Shown here: positions 48,901 to 61,665 of the stretch, piece by piece
Numbering within the stretch: position 1 is the first letter of the stretch
Layout: the number at the start of each line of letters is the position of its first letter
Assembly (NCBI RefSeq): GCF_002234675.1
Contig: NC_019867.2
Coordinates: 1,878,001-1,942,000 of the forward strand
From: Oryzias latipes
Taxonomy: Eukaryota; Chordata; Actinopteri; Beloniformes; Adrianichthyidae
Length of the DNA stretch: 64,000 nucleotides
Direction of reading: 5' to 3'
Notes under the pieces: generated by a model
Told to the model about the DNA's origin: nothing
The model's input: only the letters and a program-made list of their open reading frames with translations
The model's database searches: none
Program-made: the position numbers and the translations under genes

Positions 48901-51900
48901 TGGACAGCTCTGCCCCTCTCTTCACCCGAGTGTTCAAGACACAGGGCCGAAGGTGCCTGAAACAACTACAAAGTTGATCATTGACATCCTCTGCCTAGGG
49001 TGTCCTGATGCCAGGTGTATTGATGGACACCCTTGTGCTTGAACATGGTGTTCGTTATGGACAAACTATGACGAGCACAGAAGTCCAATAACAAAACACC
49101 ACTCGGGTTCAGATCAGGGGGGGGGGGGCACTCCTACCAATCACGCCCCTCCAGGTGCCACTGTCATTGCCCACGTGAGCATTGAAGTCCCCCAGGAGGA
49201 CAATGGAGTCCCCCGTTGGGCCACTTTCCAGTACCCCTTCGAGAGACATCAAGAAGGTCTGGTACTCCGAACTGCTGTTCGGCCCGTAAGCCGGAACCAC
49301 AGAGACCTGTCCCCCACCCGGAGGCGGAGGGACATGACCCTCTCGTCCACCGGGGTGAACTCCGGCTGCGGCTGAGCTGGGGGCTCACGAGTAAGCCCAC
49401 ACCAGCCCACCGCCTCTCACCTTGAGCAACTCCAGAGTGGTAGAAAGTCCAACCCAATCCCTCTCTAGCCCGGGCTATGTGTGGAGGTGAGACCGACTAT
49501 ATCTAGAGGGTATCTCTCAACCTCTCGCACCAGCACAGGCTCCTTCCCTCCCAGAGAGGTGACGTTCCATGTCCCCAAAGCCAAGTTCCGTGACCGGGGT
49601 TTGGGCCGCCGAGCCACCCGCCCTCAACTGCCACCCAAACCAAATTGCACCAGCCCCTTTTGAAGTCTCCTACGGGTGGTGGGCCCATGGGAGAGTGGTC
49701 CCAAGGCTGTGCCCGACCGGGGCCCATGGGAAAAGCCCCAGTCACCAGGTGCTCGCCTGCGAGCCCCAACTCCGGGCCTGTCTCCAGAGTGGGGCACCGG
49801 TGAAGCCAATCCGGGCGACGTAATCTGGTCCTTGTTGTTTCTTTTCATTAGGGGGTTCTGAACCGCTCTTTGTCTGGCTCGTCACCCAGGACCTGTCTGC
49901 CATGGGAGACCCTATCAGGGGCTTAAGCCCCAGAGAGCTTAGCTCCTGGGATCATTCAAGCTATCAAACTCCCCCACCATGTTAAGGTGGCGGTTCACTG
50001 GGAGGTTTTCAAAACAAGAAAAATCATTTTTAAGCACATTGTTATTGTGTGAATACGTTTCGAAATTCAACCATCGGCCAGGACCTGGAGAGCCTGAAGG
50101 TCACGGACTGAGGAGTCACCAACTCAAAAGAAAATTTACAGACTGTTTTCTTTTTCAGGAAAGATATCTTCAGCTACATCGACATTCCCAACAACTTCTC
50201 GCTCACGAAGAACAGCGTGCGTGTTGGCCAGCTGATGCACTTTGACTACTCCAGCCACAAATACGTCTTCTCCATCAGTAACAACTTCAAGTCGCTCCTC
50301 CCGGAAATCTCTCCCATCCTCAACAAGCACTACAGTGTGTGCGCCGTGGTGGGAAACAGCGGCATCCTGACCGGCAGCCACTGCGGCCCCGAGATCGATC
50401 AGGCCGACTTCGTCTTCCGCTGCAACTTCGCCCCCACGGACGTCTACTCCAAGGACGTGGGCAGGAAGACCAACATGACCACGTTCAACCCCAGCATCCT
50501 GGAGAGGTACTACAACAACCTGCTGACCATCCAAGACAGGAACAACTTCTTCCTCCACCTGAAGAAGCTGGAAGGCGCCATCCTCTGGATCCCGGCCTTC
50601 TTCCTTCACACTTCTGCCACGGTCACCCGAACTCTGGTGGATTTCTTTGTCGAGCATAAAGGTCAGCTGAAGGTCGAGCTGGCCTGGCCTGGAAACATCA
50701 TGCACAACGTCAACAAGTAAGGTTCCGATGGTCGCCTGTGCAGAACATTAAAGTTTTTCTGATGCTGCGTTCACACCGGCTTTGGAGTCGCGCGATCCAG
50801 CAACCACGTCCAAAGAAAAGTCCGGTAAATGCGCGTTTTGGGCTTTGGTGTTTGGGTCAGGGTTTTAACCCAAACCCAAACACCTAAACTCTCTGAAAAC
50901 CAGGAGGATCTCTGAAATAATGACAAAGATTCACAATGATTAATAATAAACAGTAAAACAAATAAAGAATTTTTAAATGCTTTTTTTACTCAACAATTCT
51001 TCTCAAATAAATCTATGTAAGTCCAAAAAATGTTTTAAACATCAAACTGGTTTCTAAAAAAATATAATTTTTTCTTTTGTTTTTTATTGTGTTTTTTTTT
51101 CTGCAGTACTTTAGCAGTAAATATTAGAGGTGCAGGGGAAATCGATTATGCGATATATGTATTCATTTGGTGATACTCGTATCACTTTAAATTCTGTCAA
51201 CACGATATTTATTTAATTATTTCTGAGCGTCCTTCAGCGTCAGACTCTGGTTTTTTACTTAGACCCCCAACCGCTAGCTGGCAGCGCCGCCCACTGAGCC
51301 TCTTCGAGCAGAACCAAGCAACTACCAGATCTCGCGAGAATCCGCTCGTGTTAAATGCTAAATGTTCAATCGGTCTCTCGGTTTTTGTCCTTATGAGACA
51401 CACACTATGTAGTTTTTGTCTGGGATAGGTATCGAAACTGTGTCATGTTGCTGCCAGTACCATGTAAAATCGCAGATCGTGGTGCTTTGTAGTGGGACGA
51501 GGGACACATGATACGTATCACGATACATATCGTATCGTGAAACATGTATCTCGGTGCGTATCATATCACCAGACTATTGCCAAAATAAAACCTAGTAGAT
51601 AGACCCTTCATGACTAAAGTGGACTGAATTGGATTATAACAAATCAGACCATAATGGATCGTAATGAAAATAGGAGGTGGTGTGGTCAGATGGTTTCAGG
51701 AGATCAGCGGTTTGGATCACGGTTGAACATCTGATCTCCTTTGTTTCCCTCACAGATACTGGAAGACTAAGAACCTGTCTCCCAAACGCCTCAGCACCGG
51801 TATCCTCATGTACACGCTGGCTTTCTCCATGTGCGACGAGATCCACCTTTACGGCTTCTGGCCCTTTGGCTGGGACCCCAACACGGGCAAAGACCTGCCA

Positions 51901-52038
51901 TACCACTACTACGACAAGAAAGGGACCAAGTTCACCACCAAGTGGCAGGAGACTCACCAGCTGCCCAGCGAGTTCAAACTGCTCTACAAGCTGCACAGGG
52001 AGGGCGTCACCAAACTGGGTCTGTCCCACTGTACATAG
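45928..52038 (+). CDS. st8sia3: Alpha-2,8-sialyltransferase ST8SIA3-like, 4 exons
   Basis: Golgi type II membrane enzyme that transfers sialic acid from CMP-sialic acid in alpha-2,8 linkage to sialylated glycans; ST8SIA3 is mainly neural. Exons 45928-46073, 47321-47443, 50159-50716, 51756-52038, all in phase, 369 aa (human 380). Visible: short cytoplasmic tail, signal anchor at about residues 8-28, N-glycosylation sites (NRT, NFS, NMT), sialylmotif L around [20 protein letters not shown], sialylmotif S around [20 protein letters not shown], motif III YHYY, and the VS motif starting at HQLPSEF. The last residues LSHCT keep the family's final cysteine. The start was chosen at the first ATG in frame before the anchor; human has a few more residues there. 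A second fish ST8SIA3 paralogue exists in some lineages, so the exact paralogue is open. Confidence 0.94.
47825..47945 (-). repeat. Dispersed repeat with polyadenylation-like tail, copy 2
   Basis: Inverse match to about 31015-31115. It lies in st8sia3 intron 2, beside the non-LTR fragment. Some flanking sequence up to about 48230 may belong to the same insertion. Confidence 0.55.
48283..49985 (-). mobile_element. Degraded non-LTR retrotransposon (endonuclease region)
   Basis: On the minus strand, 49109-49300 encodes an AP-endonuclease-like segment with [15 protein letters not shown], where GDFN is the catalytic core of that domain; 49164-49457 holds the upstream [15 protein letters not shown] part in another frame. 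Downstream, 48283-48500 holds [20 protein letters not shown]-type sequence seen between endonuclease and reverse transcriptase. Frames are broken, so it is inactive. I cannot assign the clade with confidence. It lies in st8sia3 intron 2, antisense to the gene. Confidence 0.75.
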
Positions 52039-53289
52039 TCATCCAACGAGACGGCACCGGCGAGCATGAACGCACGCGGACAGACCCCATCGTCATCCCT
52101 CACCTAACCTAAAGATGTCAGACTCGTCCAGGTTGTGGATCTCGTCTTTCACCCGGTTTGTTGTTGTGCTCCGTGGTGAAGCTGCTCTGTTGCTGATGTT
52201 CCTGTTCTTTGCATGGCCGCTGATGACCGTTAGCAAAGGTGACATGTCTGCAAGGGACTCTGCTTTTCGTCCTCCTAACCCTCCGTCTCCCGCGGAAACG
52301 CCTGCATCACCTTTAAAGTAGATCCTGTGCACTGCCTAATCTCAGGGAACGAGTTAGATCAGTGTTTTCTTTCCTTCGCCTGATCCCAGATAATGACAGA
52401 CTTTCACGCCCGTTCAGGTCTTCCTCGATGGTTTACAGACTCCTATGAACGAACACGTGTCTTTTGCTTTAAATTTGAATAGTGGCTTAAACTTTGCCAG
52501 AATTCTTCAAAGTCTTGAAATGACGATCAACATTCCAGCAGTAAGCCATGAATTCACTAACAGTCTGTTGTAAACACAGCACCTGGTTGGCCTACATTAG
52601 GTTCTGAGAATCGCTTGACCCAGTACAGCCTCCAACAAGATGAACGCAGAAGGGTTCCTGCAGTACTTTCTAAAGTTTAGGTCAAGTTTCAAAATAAATC
52701 AAGCCTGTTTTAGTCAGGGCGGTTTCCTCCACTGTCCTCTATGTGTCATTGGACCATGATGCGAGCGCCATACTGAACTAATTCATAGATCCTTGCACGT
52801 TTGTTTGTTCTATTGGCTTCCTATACTGCATTTTAAATCAGTTCAAACAACTTTTGTAAAATAAAAGTCCCACATCATCTTCTGATCTATTGGGGAGGCA
52901 TCGGCAGAAGCTTCAAGATTAGCTGGTGCAGCCCAATTTTTTTTTTAAATCCCAAATGTCGATGGTGGGCGTCAGTCGGTCAGGCAGGGATGACGGCGTT
53001 ATGGAATCGGGCGGCAGCTGGGTGGTCGCAGGGCAGTATGTAAATGTCTCTGGACGGCGACCTTCCATGTCACCATGCGGGCCCGTCACCGGTGCAGACG
53101 ACGCGGGTCCCAGAAATGTGCCCTGGCGGCCACTGACCGAAAAATAAAATCGTCTAGTCCCTATACAATTTTTACTTCGTCAAAAAAACTCCCGGCTACT
53201 GTGCGGCGTGTAAAAATGCAACTTCTGCCTCCCGATTTGGGAGACTTGACTACAGCATTGATTGTGATTGTGCCGTTTTTTAAAAATAA

Positions 53290-53525
53290 AATCTATTATA
53301 GGACATAGTTTCAGCAGAGCGGCAGGAGATCACTAGAAATTCCTCTCTGGGTGGTGGGCAGGACTGTGGGCGCGGAGCAACCCCGCCCCCTCTTCCCCTC
53401 CCAGTTGCTGAGAGTTCAGAGCTTTAAATCACACATATTCCTTTCGTCTGCTCCTGATTCGATCATCAGAAAAATCCCACAAAACTGCGTTACAAACACC
53501 ATTTTCATCAACGTGGATCTTTAGC
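53290..53525 (-). repeat. Dispersed repeat family B copy
   Basis: Begins ATAGGACATAGTTTCAGCAG and contains CCCCGCCCCCTC and TTCGTCTGCTCCTGATTCG, as in the copies at 42030 (same orientation) and 35036 (opposite). Non-coding. Confidence 0.55.
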
Positions 53526-55595
53526 TGTTGTTCTGACGCGAGCATGCTGGGTAATTTCCCCGTCTGGTTTGTTAATTTCACTTTTTTTTTTTAACTCGTG
53601 ACTGTGGAAACAAAATGAATAATTTTATTAGATTTTAGAAGTTGTTGGACTTTGAGATATTCCCTCAGATTTTTAAGGAGTCCTGAGCTAACACAACTGC
53701 CCTTCAAACGTTTCTCTGTTTACCGACACGTTACAAAGCCTACATTGTCTTTTTCTTGGTTTGTACCTCATAACCTATAGATCACAGCCAAAGCCCTGGT
53801 ATTATATCTAAAAGTTGTTGGATCTAGAAGAAATCAGGAGAACATTTAGTTAATTTCATTGACACAAAAAACTTTACTAAAACTGGAGAAAAGTGACGTT
53901 AAAACATGGAAGAGAAGGAATGTTATGTCATTTTATGCATCTTGTACAAAAGATCATAATCTATTTATGACTGCATGCAGATATTTTAGATTGGTTTTGT
54001 ACAACTCAATATAATAGCTGATTTTAATGTGATTTGTTTTTGGTTTGCACAGTGTTTTTCATGGAGGAATGTTGCTTTTGGGGCTAAATCCTCTTATATG
54101 ACAAGGAACAAAACATGAATCTGAATGTTTTCTTTATATATACATATATATATATTAACAAGGCTAATCTGCAGCCCTTTAACAGCTCTTTGGTCCTGCA
54201 GGCGGACGCAGACGGACATAAGCCGGTGAACGGCGGCGTCTGGCCTCGTGACTGTCTCATGACTCCACCATGTGCTTCTCCCTGCAGCTCCATAGCGGTC
54301 TGTTTACGGCGGGATGCTCTCTGTTTGACTGCAAGGCAGCGACAGAGACCTTCCAGTTGTACATCAACACATTTTGTCGTTTTCAAGTTACTAATAAGTG
54401 TAATTATGGTCATAAAACGAATCTACAGAGAAAAAGAAATGAATATTTGAAGCTTTTCTTTTCTTTCAGTTTTGTTCGTCAAACCAAAGAGAGGCGTTCT
54501 TTTTCTGATTCTTGAATGTTGTGACACAAACACTTTTATGTTCTGCTGACCTTCTCGACTCCGTGAATGTTCTTTCAATTCGTCTGCGGTGTCAAACGCC
54601 TCTGATGAACACGGCGGGACGTTTTATTCATAAATATTCAGTCAACCTGCAGAATGAGTGGAACAGAAAACGATGCCATCGGAGCTCATGGGGGTTTGTT
54701 TCATCCGGCAGGAAAGAAACTGCAGAACTCTGTGCATTAAACGACCACCACCGAAAAACAACGCGCCATGTTTTTATTCCATCTGGATTCAAACCCTTTA
54801 CCCTTTACTGTGTGCAATCAACAAATGTGTTGAGAAGAAACAGTTCAGAAACGCGTCAAAAATGTGACCTGCAGATTTCTGTTTACAACATGAATAAAAT
54901 CAAGTTTTCTTCTCTGCTATCAAATTTGATTTGTCCCATGTAGGTATAGCTTCGTCACAGGAGCTTAACTTGTTTTATAAATATTTTTATAAATAGTAGT
55001 GGTATTTATCATAGATGAACGGCTTAATCAACTAAACTGATTAAGTTTCAGTGTCATTACTGAGTCAGAATAGGACTTTGAAACCTTTATTATGACTAAA
55101 TGAATTGAATACTTTCAAAGACAAAGTTATAATTGCTTTAACCAAAATATGTCATTTCTTAAACTAATGAACATCACAGAACGTGGCTTAACAGTGAACC
55201 AACAACATAATCCACCAACTGCAACCAAAGGAACAAATCCAGATCAAGACGAAATAAACTGTTTTATTTTGTGGTTATATTAGAACGAATTTTTACTGTA
55301 AATACCATTCATTCACATCGTTAAGTAATTTAAAGTAAAATACGAATTAAACAAAGCATTAGGATGTGCTTAAGGTTCATTTTGATAATGTGAAGTTCTG
55401 TTAACTTATTGTCGTGTAATTCTTCACACACCTGTTGATATATTTGAATTATTTTATCATTTTCCGGGCTCTTTGTTTATGGATAAAAAATGGGGCTAGA
55501 CAGAAAATCAAATGTTACAAATGTAATGAAGTCTATGAAGACAGAAGCCCAAAATAAAAGACCCTTCACTGCAAAATCAGTCACTTTCCCTAGAT

Positions 55596-55612
55596 GGCCA
55601 CTAGAGGGCAGT
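55596..55612 (+). promoter_or_regulatory. CTCF-like motif
   Basis: GGCCACTAGAGGGCAGT fits the CTCF core (CCACTAGRKGGC). It faces two motifs of opposite orientation at 57814 and 58954. Confidence 0.45.
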
Positions 55613-57526
55613 GCGGAGAGAGGTTTCCATGGAATCACAGGGTCACGTGACCTGTCCTGTGCTGTGCTGGCTCCGTTTTTGATTTGAATATTTTTTGTAG
55701 CATTCCAGCCTTACTTGATTCAGACGATGCACTCAATTATTTACTCCAGTCATAATCACACCGTAAAAGCTGAAGAACAGGAAAATAACAAACCTACAAC
55801 AATTCTTTTTTTGATTTACCTTTTTAGCTAGTAGCGTCGTTAGCTTGTTGTTGGATGACTTGAAACATATTTCGTTCTTTTAAACAAAACGAATAGCAAA
55901 CAATCCCAAAATGTATACAATACACATAACAATAATCCTACCTGTTCGCCTTCCAGCTAGATGCTAAAACAAATGATAGATTTAAACAATTATCAGTCCG
56001 TTTCTCTTGTCGCTGTAGCGTCATTTCCCGTTTTTTCCCGTCTCTGCTAAATTGGCGCATGCGTAGGGATTTCACGGAGAAACCGGAAGTAGGTGGAGCC
56101 TTCACAGTAAAGGTCTTAACTCAAATTCACATTATAAGCATGAACACTGTTTTCTTAGAAGGTTCTTTTACATCTTAAACATGAACTCCTGTGAAAATAA
56201 AGGCATCTTGAATCAATCAAAGGAAATGTGAAACAATAATGACTAAACTAGTAAACTGGATCATTTACAATTTTGACTCAATTGATTATTCGTGCCTTGA
56301 TGTTTCACAAGGCTTCATCCTTCCAGCCTTTTTATCTGAACGGGCTCCACAGACGGCTCCGTCGGGACTTCTTCTGTTTCCTTTTTCCATCGCCACACTT
56401 CCCTGTTTTCTTCCCCACATGACCACACGACCTGAAGACCAGAGTCCAGACTCAGTTCAGCTCTGGGAAAAAGAAACGGTCACAGACAAGACAGTGCAGA
56501 GAGGAGATGGAGACGCTGTAGTCCATCTGTTTGGATCTTCCGGAGGACCCGATCTCCAAAGGAAGACCTTCAGAGGGAGGCTCTGCTGTGAGGAAAAACA
56601 CCATGCTGGCTCCTGCGGATCGCTGCTTCAAATTGATGGAAGAAAACTGGAAGCCAGAAGGTCTTGTTTGGTGTGATGGATCTCTGACCTCCATCATCAC
56701 AGTACGGCTCAGTTAGGAGCAGATGGACCTGCAGGACATCTGCAGGTGAGGAAGACATTCTGCCAAACAGCAGCGACCGTCTGCCACATCTGCACAGGTG
56801 ATGAGGATGAAGTCCACACGACCTCTGAAGGAGTTCCAGACGAGAACCCGGCAGAGAATTTGGGAGAAATGAGATCGTGCTTCAACAGGAAGTGGAAAAA
56901 CGTGGAGGGAAGCGAATGAATGAACAGCTGGCCTAATTCCATGAAGCTCCGCCTCCTTAAAATCTGACCGCTCTAAACAGCTACTTTATTTTTACTTAAT
57001 AAAATTAAACTAACGTTCAGAAACAAATAATTTATAACGAACCACAAAAATTTAATATTCCTGTTGAGAAAAATAATTTAAAAAAAGAAACAAAAGAATT
57101 GTTCTTCATAGCAAAATCCATAATCAGCCATGCTTTTAATGTGAAAGGTTCAAAAAGGAAATGTTTAGGATCATTAATTCATTAGAAGAAGCCTCCATGA
57201 AACGTCTGACCTCACTCCAGACTCTTCATCATGAAGATGCTCCAGTGTTCTTCTCAAACCACCACAATGTCTCCATTTAGGACTCCATATTTTGCCAAAT
57301 TGACATTTATTTCTAATTTAGACTAAAGAATTCTACAAAACGTTACAATTATCCTTTAAAAAAGTCACAAAAAAGGATCAAAGACGTGAATTTACTGGTT
57401 ATTATGGCCGGAAAAACACCTCGAGGTAGAAAATTCCAGGTAAAAATCTGAAGTTTGATCATTTTGTGTTGAAAGAATCGATAGAAATTCGGCCTCTTTC
57501 CAGTTTTTGAAGGTCTTCTCCTCCCA

Positions 57527-58177
57527 TCAGCAGGCGCACCTCCTCCTGACAGGAGCCTCCTCCACCTCACGACTGCAGCTGTGGCTGCCGTTGGGCTCCG
57601 AGCCGTACGCCCCCTGCTCCATCCTCTTCATCACCAGATTGAGCAGGGTGGTAACGGCCTGGTCCACACCCGCTCCTGTCAGCGCGCTGGTCTCAAAGTA
57701 AGGGATGCTGGGAAATGGAGGAAGCCTAGAATTATCCAGTGCAATGAACGATCCCTTCTAGGAAAAGGTTCAGTGTTAAAAAATTCAGAAAAACGACAGA
57801 ACAGCAGCAGGAAGGCGCCATCTAGTGGTGAACCAGTGATTAAATTCCTTCTCATTTATTCATTCATTCTTCTTCTTAACCGTTTATTCCCTTTCGGGGT
57901 CACGGGGTTGCCGGAGCCTATCCCGGCCACTTGGGCGAAGGCAAGGGATACCCTGGACTGGTCGCCAGTCTGTCGCAGGGTTAAATTCCTTCTCAACAGG
58001 AGAATAAACATAAGGCTCCTAAAATATTATTTATTTCATAAAAATGACATCAAAAAGGACGAAATGTCCGATCATAAATGTAATCAACCGTGGCTTCTCA
58101 CGTTTTTTGATGTTTTGTTCATCTTGGGAAGCATCCAAAACAAAAACCATAACAAATTATGAAATTAAATAATAATA

Positions 58178-58229
<52 letters not shown>

Positions 58230-61200
58230 GTATAGAATAATGCTATTAAAAAACTGAAAAATAATAGCAAATAGTAATATATTTTTAATAATTAATAATA
58301 ATATCAGGAAAACAATAAAGAAATAAATCACTACATAAGAAAAATTAAAAACTACAAAGAACAGCAGCCAGAGAAAAACAAAGATAGAAATAACATATAG
58401 AAAAGTATATAAATAATCAAGTATATATGTAATACTAACAATAATACATCAAATAATGTTAAATAAAAAGAAAAAATAATAGTAATATAATAAAAATCAT
58501 ATAAAAAATAGATAATAATAATAGTAATAACAAACATTTTAATAAATGGTAACAAATAAATAAAACCCATAAAAAAATAGAAAGTAAATAATTTCAATGT
58601 TCACTTGTTATTTCTCACAAATGCAAGTAAATTGAGAATATTCAGACAAGAAGTCATCTGTTATTAACCTTAAACCTTTTATTTTTTGTTCTCAGATGCA
58701 AAAAGGATTTGTTTCCTAAAGCTTCTTCAAAATGATTACATAATAATTTACATTTTCTTCTTCATTTCAAATGAGCAATTCCTTACAGTACACTGGCTAA
58801 ATAATGTTCCGAATTTGAGGCCGTTTTCAAAATTGAAAGACTGACATCATAATTCGACATTTAAACCCATTAAAGCACTAACTATAAATAGAAAAGCCTC
58901 TAGTTTCAACACCTTGAAGCCCTGCAGAATTCAGTGAAGGCAGAAGGAAGAAAGGGCGCCCCCTGGTGGACAAATCTAAGACCTGCATAAATGTTTGAAT
59001 TTATGCAGAAATGCATGGCTAAAGCTGTTTCACTGTAAGCATTTCTTTAAATAAAAGTAAATTTCGGATAATTTACGGTACATTTTTTTGCAAGATTCTA
59101 AGATTTTAATTTAAAGGCTAAAGTTTGTAAAAAATTAGGACACCAGGAAAAGTTGAGCAAAACTTCCTTCAACATCAAACGTAGTGAAATTTATAATCGA
59201 TGGAGTTCCTCTGCTCACCCGTATCGCTCTGCCAGCTCTCGAGCCTGTCTGGCGTGGACGTTCCTCATGTCCTTGAGGTCTGCCTTAGTGCCCACCAGCA
59301 CCACATCTGGGCTGTCGCAGTACGCGTTGGCCTGCAGCTGACCTGACAGGTCGCAGAGAAGGTCATGTGACGCATGAGCTCAGAGGCCGACGAGAGCATA
59401 AGAAGACCCAAAAAAAAAAAAAAGAGAGATGACCTACTCATCCAGTTCCTGACGTTCACAAAGCTCTGCTGATTGGTCAGGTCGAACATCAACAGGAAGC
59501 CCATGGCGTCCCTGAAGAACGCCGTTGTGAGGCTGCGGAACCTGCAAGCAGAGTTCAATCAGAGCTGGCAGAAAAGAGGATTAACCTCGCCGGCATTTCT
59601 GATCATGTGATTTCAGCCCCGCAGAACTGGCATGAGGCCGTGGTTTCCAGGGCAACGACGACCCGCGGCTCACGCGTCTGCTCCAGGAGGAGCTTCAGGA
59701 GCTTCATCCGAAATCAACGCTGCGCATGAAACTAAAAGGATCAGAAGTAAAAAGTACAAGTTCAAAACATCCTCAGAAACAGTAGAAAGTCAGCTCTCCG
59801 TCATGTTTTCCAGCAGGTAAAGACGGTTCCAGAGGAATATCCTCCTGTTTCAGAGTTTTAGGGCAGAACGTCTGTTGGAGGTCCACGATTTCATGAAGAC
59901 CTTGTAAAGGAGAAGCTTTATTCTGAAACTCTGGTGTCAACATGACTAAACATTAAGAAAAGCAGAGAACAAGGAAAGATTTTTTTAAAATCCATGTACT
60001 ATCTGGTCAGAGCTACATTCATAACTAAAAACACTTTTTTCAAAACGGCGGCTTTTCTGTTGGCTTTATCTCCATAGCAACCATTTCCTGTTTTGGTCAC
60101 CTGGGGGTGATTGACAGGTCGATGTCAGTTTTAGAAGAATCAGCAGAAATTCATTTTTCGATTTCCTTGGCAACAGAGGTTTTTGTTAGCCACGCCCACA
60201 ATCCTAACATGCTCATAACGTATGTCAGATTGTTTTGTTCAGCTTGAGCCAACGATTCATGAATTACATTTTTCACAATATTATGGTAAAAACTATGTGA
60301 GCAACAAGAACGCCACTCTTGCGAGCTCGCCACGCTAACGCGGTTCAAAATCTACAAATTTTAATTTCCACATTTTTTCCCCAAGTAACTTCGCAACGAT
60401 GCTCGAGGAGTTAGGAGGAGATAGACTGAAATCCTTAGAAGGAGTTCGAGTTAGTGAAAGGAACTAAAGGGTATTCTTTTAGAAAATTCAAGATGGTGGC
60501 TTCTTCCTGAGGTCAAAGGTCAATGAAACTTCAGCGATGGTTGTAGACTTGACCTGGTGGCGGGACTGTGAAATTTCCTTTGGATGTCCCCGAAAAAACC
60601 TAAACTTATGGGGATATTGAGGCCCATAAGAGATTTTAGCCCTGTTCATTTTTTTATGGTTTGACCCACTGTGATGTCATCACTTTTGGGGGGGTGGGGT
60701 TAACTACGCTAAAAATGTTTTTTATTTTTTTATTTGTCCTGTCCAACAGCTGAGCAAACAGGTCAGAGCTGAAGGGCTCTTGTGACAGACAGATTGTACT
60801 GTTACAACTGGGACTTAAGGATCTTCTGACACACAAGGAGTATATTTGAATAAACTCCTTTGATCATTTAGACTAAAATTTATTTAGAGTGATATTTGTA
60901 TCTGTTTTGAACTCATTTGCACTGCGTACAAGGCAAAAAGGTTGTTTCTGAGTCTGTGCCGAGGGGGAAATTTTCGCCTAAAGGTGCAGAGAGAAAGAAA
61001 GAAGAATTGGGAAAAGAATCCGCTCCTTCAGTCCAGGCCGAATAAAAAATACATAAAATAAACACCAATTGACTTTGAACATTTATTTCTAATTTTGTTG
61101 TTTAATGGCTCCGTTTTCACAGCTTCCAAAGTAGCTGAGTGTTTTCGGTCCTTCTTTGAGCCCCTCCATGAATAGGAGTACATGAGGGGTTTACCTCTCC

Positions 61201-61665
61201 TGTCCCGCCGTGTCCCACAGCTGGAGGTGGACCCTGAAGCTCCTCTCACTCGCCCCATCGGCCCCCGTCCCAACGTACACCTGAGCCCGAGCAGAGGACA
61301 AATCAGAGCCCAAACGGGGAACAAACAGCCCATTTTATCGTCTGTCACCTCTGCCGAAATAGGAAACACTGACATGAACCTTCTAAATTTAGTCTGGAGA
61401 ATATTCTGTTAGCGCTCCTCCTACATAGTTTATAGTGTACTTGCTCTACTAATACTCAGGTGTACTACATAAAAAACTACTGATCCCGTCTGCTGCAGGA
61501 ACGGTCACTCACCACCCTCTTCTCCCTGAAGTCGATGCCCACCGTGGTGGTGAACCTGCGGTGGAACTTGTTGTCGGTGTACCTGTGCAGGAAGGTGGTC
61601 TTCCCCGCGCCGGAGTCGCCCAGCGCCAGCAGCTTGATCAGGTAGTCGTAGTCCCAGTCCACCAT
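57527..61665 (-). CDS. rab27b: Ras-related protein Rab-27B, 5 coding exons
   Basis: Small GTPase that drives docking and secretion of lysosome-related organelles and exosomes through Slp/Slac2 and Munc13-4 effectors. Exons from the 5' end: 61513-61665, 61195-61280, 59438-59541, 59219-59342, 57527-57707; phases agree, 215 aa (human 218). Visible: [19 protein letters not shown] start, P-loop [22 protein letters not shown] (switch I region), [20 protein letters not shown] (switch II) and ETSA. The C-terminus is CAC, a CXC double geranylgeranylation signal. Odd: the guanine-specificity motif reads TKAD (Thr133) where Rab27 has NKAD. The acceptor GGCAG/GTCC just upstream of the ATG implies a non-coding first exon further 5'. 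Rab27b fits better than Rab27a by overall similarity and by synteny with st8sia3 and poli. Confidence 0.93.
57814..57830 (-). promoter_or_regulatory. CTCF-like motif
   Basis: GGCGCCATCTAGTGGTG is the complement of CACCACTAGATGGCGCC, a good CTCF core. It lies in the last rab27b intron. Confidence 0.45.
58169..58227. repeat. (TAA)n microsatellite
   Basis: About twenty near-perfect AAT units in the last rab27b intron, inside a longer AT-rich stretch (about 58150-58580). Tyrosine-rich ORFs here are artefacts of the repeat. Confidence 0.9.
58954..58969 (-). promoter_or_regulatory. CTCF-like motif
   Basis: GGGCGCCCCCTGGTGG is the complement of CCACCAGGGGGCGCCC, a strong match to the CTCF core, in the last rab27b intron. 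Confidence 0.5.
60050..60690 (-). repeat. Long dispersed repeat, copy in rab27b intron
   Basis: Inverse copy of 38130-38880, with landmarks in the same order when reverse complemented. It occupies much of the intron between the second and third coding exons. Confidence 0.65.

Larger units (their letters stand above)
52039..57526. other. st8sia3 3' UTR and spacer before rab27b
   Basis: AATAAA at 52693-52698 and 52860-52865 are candidate polyadenylation signals for st8sia3. The rest has no exon I can support; ORFs of 60-145 codons (for example 54512-54943 and 56239-56676) lack recognised domains. A dispersed family B copy occupies about 53290-53525. The last few hundred bases before 57527 are probably rab27b 3' UTR; minus-strand AATAAA at 57306-57311 would fit. 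Confidence 0.55.

Noticed and set aside
50136-50705. 189-codon minus-strand ORF
   Set aside because: Antisense shadow of the main st8sia3 exon, which encodes sialylmotif L on the plus strand.
58119-58597. Tyrosine/isoleucine-rich ORFs on the minus strand
   Set aside because: They are translations of the (TAA)n and AT-rich stretch in a rab27b intron.
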